Assembly: GCA_018819085.1 (NCBI GenBank)
Contig: JAHJQT010000054.1
Span: 1-6,185 of the forward strand
Reading direction: 5' to 3'
DNA length: 6,185 bases
Source: Patescibacteria group bacterium
GTDB lineage: Bacteria > Patescibacteriota > Minisyncoccia > Portnoybacterales > UBA2143
The notes beneath the pieces were generated by a model. It saw only the letters and a program-made list of their open reading frames with translations. It had not been told where the DNA came from and made no database searches. Every line of letters begins with the position of its first letter. Within the stretch, counting starts at the first letter, position 1. Below are positions 1 through 4,188 of this stretch, one piece after another. The translations under genes were made by a program, and so were the position numbers.

Positions 1-104
1 AATATACAGATTATTATTTCTTTTTATCAAAACCAACCGGAGAAACAGTTTTTAGCAAGACATTTGAAGATCATCAAGCAAACATAGTTGAGTATTTAAA
101 GTAA
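1..104 (+). CDS. mltG: MltG-type endolytic murein transglycosylase, C-terminal fragment
   Basis: Only the last 33 codons are present; the reading frame enters with a codon starting at base 3 and ends at TAA 102-104. The tail contains YYFFLSKPTGETVFSKTFED followed by HQANIVEYLK. That matches the end of MltG (YceG) proteins, where a YYFV/YYFL strand is followed by a 'G...FSKTxEEHxxN...YL' segment. MltG is a membrane-anchored enzyme that cleaves nascent glycan strands and is thought to set their length. The catalytic glutamate and the LysM-like region lie upstream of the window, so activity cannot be judged. The call rests on a short but distinctive tail; the main alternative is an unrelated protein with a chance similarity. 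Its stop is only 13 bases before the -35 of the rplJ promoter, with no U-tract terminator between them. Confidence 0.72.
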   Translation, partial: YTDYYFFLSKPTGETVFSKTFEDHQANIVEYLK

Positions 105-117
105 AAAGTTTATTTAC

Positions 118-146
118 TTGACAGGTTTATTGACATAGGATAAGAT
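118..146 (+). promoter_or_regulatory. Sigma-70-type promoter of the rplJ-rplL operon
   Basis: A perfect -35 hexamer TTGACA (118-123) is followed, after exactly 17 bases, by TAAGAT (141-146), which matches 4 of 6 positions of TATAAT. Transcription would start near 152-154, just before the structured leader. A second perfect TTGACA lies at 130-135, twelve bases further on, but no convincing -10 sits 16-18 bases after it. Confidence 0.68.
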
Positions 147-161
147 TAAATCAATTAAATA

Positions 162-244
162 TTAGCCATAGATAATAGGTATTAATAAGTGTAAATCCTA
201 TTGAGGCGATTGTCTTTTTTATCTATGGTTAGCCATAGTTTTTT
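162..244 (+). promoter_or_regulatory. Ribosomal protein L10 leader with transcription attenuator
   Basis: The leader has a nested hairpin layout. CCATAGATAA (166-175) is a perfect reverse complement of TTATCTATGG (219-228), making a 10-bp closing helix that can extend by four more mostly weak or wobble pairs. Inside it AATAGG (174-179) can pair with CCTATT (197-202). The segment AAATCCTATTGAGGC (193-207) resembles, from memory, the conserved 'AAAUCCU..CGAGG' segment of known L10 leaders, the site bound by L10 or the L10-L12 complex. The 3' arm of the closing helix is also the 5' arm of a terminator hairpin, so the two folds exclude each other. TTAGCCATAG occurs twice (162-171 and 229-238), giving CTATGG two competing partners. 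In other bacteria excess L10 binds this leader and reduces expression of its own operon. Whether L10 promotes or prevents termination here cannot be decided from sequence. Confidence 0.72.
223..244 (+). terminator. Attenuator terminator hairpin upstream of rplJ
   Basis: CTATGG (223-228), loop TTAG (229-232) and CCATAG (233-238) form a perfect 6-bp stem directly followed by six T residues (239-244). It sits only 6 bases before the rplJ start codon. It is short and so probably conditional. Its left arm is shared with the upstream leader helix. Confidence 0.62.
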
Positions 245-250
245 ATTTAT

Positions 251-769
251 ATGGTCTCAAAAGAACAAAAAAAAGAAATTACAAAAGATTTAATTGATAA
301 ATTATCTCGTCAAAAAGCAGTTATTTTTTTTGATTATACAGGATTAAAGGTTAATAAATTCCAGGAATTGCGTGGAAAATTAAGAGAACATGAAATAGAA
401 TGTCAGGCATATAAGAAGACATTGACTGCTTTATCTTTAGAAAAAGCAGGTTTCAAAGGATTAAAAAAAAGTGATTTACCAGGACAAGTAGCTTTAATAT
501 TTGGATATAATGATGAAATTTTGCCTGCTAAAATACTACATAATTTTTCAAAAGAGAACAAAGAAATAAAAATATTATCAGGTTTTGTGAATGGAGAATA
601 TTTAGATTATTCAGCTATAGAGAGTTTAGCTATATTGCCTTCAAGGCAAGAATTATTAAGTAGGGTAATTAATAGTATTTTATCTCCTGTATCAAACTTG
701 GCTAATGTTTTTAATGGAAATTTAATAAAATTAATTAATATATTAAAAAATTTAAAATTAGAAGCGTAA
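251..769 (+). CDS. rplJ: 50S ribosomal protein L10
   Basis: L10 anchors the L7/L12 stalk on the large ribosomal subunit by binding 23S rRNA with its N-terminal domain and L12 dimers with its C-terminal helix. The 172-residue product has the usual bacterial length. The start (KEQKKEITKDLIDKL), the strand AVIFFDYTGLKV at 23-34, the RGKLRE segment at 41-46 and the K-K-T-L segment at 55-58 follow the family pattern. The segment LPSRQELLSRV (129-139) precedes the C-terminal helix rich in L, I and N (about 140-170), which would carry the L12 docking sites. How many dimers it holds is not readable by eye. The ATG at 251 gives the standard N-terminus, but no Shine-Dalgarno sequence precedes it; the bases before it are the T-tract of the attenuator. 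It is followed by rplL, the near-universal pairing. Confidence 0.96.
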   Translation: MVSKEQKKEITKDLIDKLSRQKAVIFFDYTGLKVNKFQELRGKLREHEIECQAYKKTLTALSLEKAGFKGLKKSDLPGQVALIFGYNDEILPAKILHNFSKENKEIKILSGFVNGEYLDYSAIESLAILPSRQELLSRVINSILSPVSNLANVFNGNLIKLINILKNLKLEA

Positions 770-819
770 AGCTTGAAATATTGAGTTAAATATAATAAAA
801 TAAAACAAGATTTCAAACT
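770..819 (+). repeat. Imperfect inverted repeat in the rplJ-rplL spacer
   Basis: AGCTTGAAAT (770-779) can pair with ATTTCAAACT (810-819): nine base pairs and one C-A mismatch, with a 30-base A/T-only or nearly A/T-only loop. It lies immediately after the rplJ stop and ends 19 bases before the rplL start. No U-tract follows, so it is not a normal terminator. It may be an mRNA stability or processing element, which would suit the higher rplL output the stalk needs, but in such A/T-rich sequence chance is a real alternative. Confidence 0.35.
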
Positions 820-838
820 TAGGCTTTAAAATAAAAAT

Positions 839-1270
839 ATGACAGAAGAACTTAAGTCCGCCTCTGGCGGAACAAAACAAGAAACAAAAATTCCTTCTAA
901 GTTTAAAGATATAATTAAACAGATTGAAGAAATGACTGTTTTGGACTTAGCTGAATTAGTTAAAATTTTAGAAGAAAAATTTGGTGTTAGTTCAATGCCT
1001 GTAGCAGTAGCTCCAGTTGCTGGATCAGGAGATACTGCTGGAACTGGAGCAGAAGAAAAAAGTTCTTTCGATGTAGAACTTAAAAGCGTTGGAGAACAAA
1101 AAATAGCTGTTATTAAAGTTGTAAAAGAAATTACAGGATTAGGGCTTAAAGATGCTAAAGATTTAGTTGATGCTGCACCTAAGCAAATTAAACAAGGTGT
1201 TAAAAAAGAAGAAGCTGAAGAAATAAAAGGTAAGTTAGAAGAAGCTGGTGCAATAGTTGAGTTAAAATAA
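839..1270 (+). CDS. rplL: 50S ribosomal protein L7/L12 with N-terminal extension
   Basis: L7/L12 is the mobile stalk protein that recruits and activates the translational GTPases. The 143-residue product has a dimerisation domain at about 20-50 (MTVLDLAELVKILEEKFGV at 32-50), an Ala/Gly/Pro-rich hinge at about 51-73, and the globular factor-binding domain at about 74-143. The latter includes IKVVKEITGLGLKDAKDLVD (92-111). Typical bacterial L12 is about 120-130 residues and starts close to the dimerisation helices. Here about 20 extra polar residues precede them, which I recall as common in CPR bacteria. Residues 7-11 (SASGG) are encoded by a GC-rich palindrome. No Shine-Dalgarno sequence is seen before the ATG. 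The next gene begins at the base after the stop codon. Confidence 0.96.
   Translation: MTEELKSASGGTKQETKIPSKFKDIIKQIEEMTVLDLAELVKILEEKFGVSSMPVAVAPVAGSGDTAGTGAEEKSSFDVELKSVGEQKIAVIKVVKEITGLGLKDAKDLVDAAPKQIKQGVKKEEAEEIKGKLEEAGAIVELK
857..871 (+). repeat. GC-rich perfect palindrome inside the rplL coding region
   Basis: TCCGCC (857-862), spacer TCT (863-865) and GGCGGA (866-871) form perfect 6-bp arms. Twelve of the 15 bases are G or C, in sharp contrast with the surrounding A/T-rich sequence. The element is exactly five codons (S7-A8-S9-G10-G11) and lies in the poorly conserved N-terminal extension, so it could have been inserted without harm. No second copy is seen in this window; the GGCGGA in rsmH is part of a conserved motif. 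It is either a small dispersed palindromic repeat or an mRNA hairpin near the rplL start. Confidence 0.6.
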
Positions 1271-1846
1271 ATGTCAAAAGAAATTTTAGAACAACTTTTT
1301 GATTCATTAGTTAAGGTTAGGTTGCTTAAGCTTTTTTTGCGTAATCCCGATGATGCTTTTGGATTATCAGAAATAGCAAAAAGAATTAAAAGCGATTTAT
1401 CTGCTTGCAGACGCCAGATAAATAAACTAGAGAGTATTAATCTTATTAATAGTAAAATAAAGAATAAGAAGAAGAAATATTCTATTAATCACGATTTTGA
1501 TTTTTATAATGAATTAAAAACTTTAGTTTTAAAATCAAGTCCTGCTTCTAAACAGAAGATTCTAAAAAGATTAAAAGATTTGGGAAGAATAAATTTAGCT
1601 ATTCTTTCAGGAATTTTTGTTAATACTGAGAATGCAAGAGTTGATCTTTTAATAGTTGGCGATAATATCAAGCAGAAGAAACTTTCTATTTTCTTTAAGG
1701 ACTTAGAAGCAGAGATAGGCAAGGAGATTGATTATGTTGTTTTATCTACTCAAGATTTTAAATATCGTTATGATATGTTTGATAGATTTATCCGAGATGT
1801 TTTAGAAAAGCCACACGAAAAATTGATTAATAAATTGAAATTTTAA
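1271..1846 (+). CDS. Winged-helix protein with degenerate nucleotidyltransferase-like domain
   Basis: This 191-residue protein is not a gene I can name. Residues about 10-72 look like a winged helix-turn-helix: LVKVRLLKLFLRNP, then FGLSEIAKRI, then LSACRRQINKLESINLI, and a basic wing KIKNKKKKYSI. Residues about 107-185 resemble the small nucleotidyltransferase fold, with NLAILSGIF, ARVDLLIVGD and EIDYVVLSTQDFKYRYDMFD then FIRDVLEKP. The usual catalytic signature (a Gly-Ser motif followed by paired acidic residues, DxD) is not intact: SGIFV replaces the Gly-Ser segment and only D125 and D131 remain nearby. Family members of this architecture occur in archaea and CPR bacteria and are usually called transcriptional regulators or nucleotidyltransferase-domain proteins. 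I infer a DNA-binding or nucleotide-sensing role, not catalysis. The ATG abuts the rplL stop with no gap, so translation is probably coupled. tRNA-Val starts 4 bases after its stop codon ends. Confidence 0.75.
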   Translation: MSKEILEQLFDSLVKVRLLKLFLRNPDDAFGLSEIAKRIKSDLSACRRQINKLESINLINSKIKNKKKKYSINHDFDFYNELKTLVLKSSPASKQKILKRLKDLGRINLAILSGIFVNTENARVDLLIVGDNIKQKKLSIFFKDLEAEIGKEIDYVVLSTQDFKYRYDMFDRFIRDVLEKPHEKLINKLKF

Positions 1847-1849
1847 ATA

Positions 1850-1923
1850 GGGTGAGTAGCTCAGTTGGTTAGAGCATTGCATTCACATTGCAGGGGTCAC
1901 GGGTTCGAATCCCGTCTCACCCA
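1850..1923 (+). tRNA. tRNA-Val(CAC)
   Basis: A full cloverleaf folds. The acceptor GGGTGAG (1850-1856) pairs with CTCACCC (1916-1922). The D stem is GCTC/GAGC (1859-1862 and 1872-1875), with GG in its loop. The anticodon stem TTGCA/TGCAG (1877-1881 and 1889-1893) has one T-G wobble pair. The loop TTCACAT (1882-1888) carries anticodon CAC at 1884-1886, which reads the valine codon GTG. The T arm is ACGGG-TTCGAAT-CCCGT. The discriminator is A1923, followed by CTA, so the CCA end is not encoded and must be added by a tRNA nucleotidyltransferase. No separate promoter is visible; it is probably processed from the rplJ-rplL transcript. Confidence 0.95.
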
Positions 1924-1942
1924 CTAAAGCAATATATTATTT

Positions 1943-2380
1943 ATGGTTATTATTCCTCATATGCTAGCTGGCGCTACAATTGGCGCTCATTCTCCTAATG
2001 TTTGGGCGGCTTTTTGTTTTGGACTTCTTAGTCATTATTTGCTTGATTCTTTGCCTCATTGGGAATATTTAGATAGTCTTAAAGTAAGTAAGTTTAGTCA
2101 GTTAATAAAAATATTTATTGATTTTATTATTGGATCTATTATTATTGTTTTTCTTTTCTTATCTTCTTCTTTTAATATTATAATAATATCAGGAATAATA
2201 GGTGCTCTTTTACCTGATTTTATAGAATTCTTGTATGTTAATTTTAAAATTAAGCTTTTTCGTCCATTATCAATATTTCATCATAAGATTCATTATTATA
2301 AAAAGGTTTCTTTCTTAAAAGGATCAATATCTCAAACTATTATTGTAATAATATCAGTAATTTTGTTGTATTGGGGATAA
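1943..2380 (+). CDS. Small membrane protein resembling metal-dependent hydrolases (YdjM/DUF457-like)
   Basis: The 145-residue product is very hydrophobic, with membrane segments near 20-36, 54-75, 78-98 and 130-144. Polar residues recur in places expected for metal ligands: H6 (IPHMLAGATIGA), H31, D35 and H39 in SHYLLDSLPHWEY, D92 in LLPDFIEF, and H113, H114 and H117 in FHHKIHYY. This spacing of His and Asp next to membrane helices is typical of the inner-membrane putative metal-dependent hydrolase group. The substrate is unknown for the family, and I cannot assign one. The ATG at 1943 keeps H6; the next ATG (1961) would lose it. The gene starts 19 bases after tRNA-Val with no Shine-Dalgarno sequence, and a terminator follows, so it is probably the last gene of the rplJ transcript. 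Confidence 0.68.
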   Translation: MVIIPHMLAGATIGAHSPNVWAAFCFGLLSHYLLDSLPHWEYLDSLKVSKFSQLIKIFIDFIIGSIIIVFLFLSSSFNIIIISGIIGALLPDFIEFLYVNFKIKLFRPLSIFHHKIHYYKKVSFLKGSISQTIIVIISVILLYWG

Positions 2381-2412
2381 TTTGTGGAAAGAAAAAACTT
2401 CGGTTTTATATG

Positions 2413-2437
2413 AATGGCTTTAACAAGCCGTTTTTTT
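2413..2437 (+). terminator. Intrinsic terminator closing the rplJ operon
   Basis: AATGGCTT (2413-2420), loop TAAC (2421-2424) and AAGCCGTT (2425-2432) form an 8-bp stem with one T-G wobble. A run of seven T residues (2431-2437) follows, overlapping the base of the stem. It lies between the membrane-protein stop and the mraZ promoter, where a terminator separating two transcription units is expected. A weaker hairpin with a TTCG tetraloop (2394-2407) lies just upstream. Confidence 0.82.
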
Positions 2438-2473
2438 ATTTTAAACAAATCAAAATTTAATGGGTTTTAGTGT

Positions 2474-2502
2474 TTGACAGGGGAAATGAATTAACATAAA
2501 AT
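2474..2502 (+). promoter_or_regulatory. Sigma-70-type promoter of the mraZ (dcw) cluster
   Basis: A perfect TTGACA (2474-2479) is followed after 17 bases by TAAAAT (2497-2502), five of six matches to TATAAT. The expected transcription start is near 2508-2510, leaving about 60 bases of untranslated leader that contains the repeated TGG boxes. No other promoter is apparent further down to the end of the window, so the cluster probably depends on this one. Confidence 0.8.
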
Positions 2503-2520
2503 GGGTATATGGTAAACAAT

Positions 2521-2561
2521 TGTGGATAGAAGTGGGGATAAGTATATAAAATTGTGGATAA
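2521..2561 (+). promoter_or_regulatory. Probable MraZ operator repeats (also DnaA-box-like)
   Basis: Three related direct repeats lie between the predicted transcription start and mraZ: TGTGGATAG (2521-2529), TGGGGATAA (2533-2541) and TGTGGATAA (2553-2561). Their GTGG cores begin at 2522, 2532 and 2554, about one and two helical turns apart. Two TGGGT copies further upstream (2461 and 2502) keep the same phase. MraZ of other bacteria binds direct TGGG/GTGG repeats about 10 bases apart before its own gene, so autorepression is the likely role. The last repeat is also a perfect reverse complement of the DnaA box TTATCCACA, and the other two differ from it at one position each. DnaA binding therefore remains an alternative. 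Confidence 0.62.
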
Positions 2562-2567
2562 CTTATT

Positions 2568-2999
2568 ATGCTCATAGGAGAATACAAACATATAATTGAT
2601 ACTAAAAAAAGATTGGCGATTCCAGTTAAATTTAGACGTTCTTTTTCCCAAGGAGCTGTGATTACTCGTGGTATTGATAATTGTTTAGTTCTTTATTCTT
2701 CAAAGGAGTGGGAGAGTATGGCTGATAAATTAGGTAAATTACCAGCTAGTCAGACTGAAGCACGAAGTTTTGCCAGAATAATGTTAGCTGGAGCCATGGC
2801 TGTAAAATTTGATAGATTAGGAAGAATTCTTATTCCTGATTATTTAAAAGAATATGCATTTTTAAAGAAAAAAGCAGTAGTTATTGGATTGTATAATCGT
2901 TTAGAAGTTTGGTCCGAAGAGAAATGGGAAAGTTATAAACAGCGAGCTGAAAAGGATGTTGGCGATTTAGCTTCTAAGTTAGGTGAATTAGGATTGTAA
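2568..2999 (+). CDS. mraZ: Transcriptional regulator MraZ
   Basis: MraZ is a ring-forming DNA-binding protein with two AbrB/SpoVT-type repeats that represses the dcw cluster it heads. The 143-residue product has the normal length. The first repeat begins MLIGEYKHIIDTKKRLAIP, with its DxxxR motif at D11-R15. The second is VKFDRLGRILIP at 79-90, with D82-R86. Both DxxxR motifs, needed for DNA binding, are intact. The ATG at 2568 gives the family's characteristic start. A Shine-Dalgarno sequence is at best weak: GGA at 2556-2558 is rather distant and falls inside the last repeat. rsmH follows after a single base, the common gene pair. Confidence 0.96.
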   Translation: MLIGEYKHIIDTKKRLAIPVKFRRSFSQGAVITRGIDNCLVLYSSKEWESMADKLGKLPASQTEARSFARIMLAGAMAVKFDRLGRILIPDYLKEYAFLKKKAVVIGLYNRLEVWSEEKWESYKQRAEKDVGDLASKLGELGL

Positions 3000-3000
3000 T

Positions 3001-3855
3001 ATGCATAAACCAGTTCTTATAAAAGAGGTCTTAGAATATCTTAATCCTCAAAAAGGAGAAAATTTCGTTGATTGTACTTTCGGGTTTGGCGGACACAGTT
3101 TAGCTATTTTAAAAAAAAACAAGCCGAATGGAAAAGTTTTAGGAATTGATTTTGAAAAATCTTCCTTAGAAGAAGATAGATTAATTCTAGTCAATGGAAA
3201 TTTTGCTGATTTAAAAAAAATAGTTGAAAAGAATGATTTTTATCCTATTAATGGAATTCTACTTGATTTAGGTTTATCTTCCTGGCATTTTGATAAAAGT
3301 AACCGTGGGTTTTCTTTTAAAGGAGAAGAACCATTAGATATGAGACTTAATTCAGAATCAGAATTAACTGCAGAGGAAATAATAAATGAATGGTCAGAAG
3401 AAGAATTAATTAGAATTTTTGAAGAATATGGTGAAGAAAGATATTCAAAATCAATTGCTAAATCAATTTGTAGAAATAGGACAACTAAGAAAATAGGAAA
3501 CACAAGTCAATTAAGAGAGATCATTAGACAATCAATTCCAGGTGGGTATAAACATAATCGAATTAATTTTGCGACGAAAATATTTCAAGCAATTCGTATA
3601 GCTGTTAATGATGAATTAAATAATTTAATTAAAACATTACCTCAAGCCTTATCTCTTTTAAAACCAAAAGGAAGATTAGTAGTTATTTCTTTTCATTCAT
3701 TAGAAGATAGAATTGTTAAGAATTTTTTCAAAGATGAATTTAAAAAAGGAAATTTAGAAATTTTAACAAAAAAACCAATTATTCCTAGTAAAGAGGAAAT
3801 AATATTTAATCCAAGAAGTCGTAGTGCTAAATTACGAGTTATTAAAAAAATATGA
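3001..3855 (+). CDS. rsmH: 16S rRNA (cytosine(1402)-N4)-methyltransferase RsmH
   Basis: RsmH (MraW) uses S-adenosylmethionine to methylate N4 of C1402 in the decoding centre of 16S rRNA. Visible motifs are HKPVL (2-6), the SAM-binding loop DCTFGFGGHS (24-33), GID (48-50), DLGLSS (89-94), RGFSF (102-106), DMRL (113-116), NRINFATKIFQAIRIAVNDEL (split at 186-206), ISFHSLEDR (229-237) and NPRSRSAKLR (270-279). All the expected motifs are present. At 284 residues it is somewhat shorter than the roughly 310 of E. coli, partly because the stretch after GID is compressed. AGGA at 2990-2993, seven bases before the ATG, is the clearest Shine-Dalgarno-like site in the window. The TGA stop overlaps the next ATG. 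Confidence 0.96.
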   Translation: MHKPVLIKEVLEYLNPQKGENFVDCTFGFGGHSLAILKKNKPNGKVLGIDFEKSSLEEDRLILVNGNFADLKKIVEKNDFYPINGILLDLGLSSWHFDKSNRGFSFKGEEPLDMRLNSESELTAEEIINEWSEEELIRIFEEYGEERYSKSIAKSICRNRTTKKIGNTSQLREIIRQSIPGGYKHNRINFATKIFQAIRIAVNDELNNLIKTLPQALSLLKPKGRLVVISFHSLEDRIVKNFFKDEFKKGNLEILTKKPIIPSKEEIIFNPRSRSAKLRVIKKI

Positions 3856-4181
3856 GTCCTTATACTAAATCTAAAAAATTCAATAAATCAAATCATAATC
3901 GTGGTTTAATTTTATTAAACACAGTATTTGTTTTAATAATTTTTTGTTTAGTCTTTTTTCATTTAATTCAAGTTAATGATTTAATTAGTTCTAGTTATCA
4001 GATTAGAAACAATACTAAACATTTTAATGAACTTAAGGAAAAAAATCAGAGTTTAGGAATGGAAATTGCACAATTACAGTCACCAATTAATTTAGATGAA
4101 ATTGTTCAGTCATTTGGAATGGTTAAGACGGATAATATAATTTATTTAGATAAAGAAAAAATAGTTGCTATTAATCGTTGA
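3852..4181 (+). CDS. ftsL: FtsL-like division protein
   Basis: This 109-residue protein has the layout of FtsL/DivIC-type proteins: a short basic cytoplasmic N-terminus (about 1-17, KSKKFNKSNHNR), one membrane segment (about 19-40), then a coiled-coil-like stretch (about 48-76, RNNTKHFNELKEKNQSLGME), and a short extracytoplasmic tail. FtsL joins FtsB/DivIC and FtsQ to link FtsZ to septal peptidoglycan synthesis. The sequence itself is too divergent to identify FtsL by motif, so the name rests on architecture and on its place between rsmH and ftsI, the standard ftsL position. Its ATG overlaps the rsmH TGA (ATGA, 3852-3855), implying coupled translation. It ends with TGA seven bases before the ftsI ATG. 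Confidence 0.75.
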   Translation: MSPYTKSKKFNKSNHNRGLILLNTVFVLIIFCLVFFHLIQVNDLISSSYQIRNNTKHFNELKEKNQSLGMEIAQLQSPINLDEIVQSFGMVKTDNIIYLDKEKIVAINR

Positions 4182-4188
4182 TAGTATT

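Noticed and set aside
99..119. Hairpin AAGTAAA/TTTACTT over the mltG stop as a terminator
   Set aside because: The stem has a single G-C pair, no T-run follows, and its right arm overlaps the -35 region of the rplJ promoter.
791..796. Perfect TATAAT in the rplJ-rplL spacer as a separate rplL promoter
   Set aside because: The bases 16-18 upstream show no -35 match (AAAGCT at 768-773), and the nearest TTGAAA is only 12 bases away; A/T-rich spacers produce this hexamer by chance.
2394..2407. AAAAC-TTCG-GTTTT hairpin as a separate terminator
   Set aside because: It has one G-C pair and no T-tract beyond its own arm; at most it assists the stronger terminator 6 bases further on.
2381..2567. Replication origin, because of DnaA-box matches and A/T-rich sequence
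   Set aside because: Genes on both sides run in the same direction, no dnaA or dnaN is adjacent, and the boxes fit MraZ operators in position and spacing.
3084..3092. GGCGGA in rsmH as a second copy of the rplL palindrome
   Set aside because: There is no matching TCCGCC arm and the bases encode the conserved FGGHS SAM-binding loop.
3240..3503. Minus-strand open frame within rsmH, and similar ones in rplJ, the winged-helix gene, the mraZ region and ftsI
   Set aside because: They are antisense to clearly conserved proteins, have low-complexity products and no initiation signals.
3853..4181. TGA recoded as glycine, as in some CPR lineages
   Set aside because: TGA ends rsmH and the FtsL-like gene just where those proteins should stop and where the next genes begin, and no recognised gene needs TGA read through.
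4165..4188. TTG start that would extend FtsI by eight residues
   Set aside because: It lies inside the FtsL-like gene, has no ribosome binding site, and the ATG at 4189 gives the usual short basic tail before the membrane segment.
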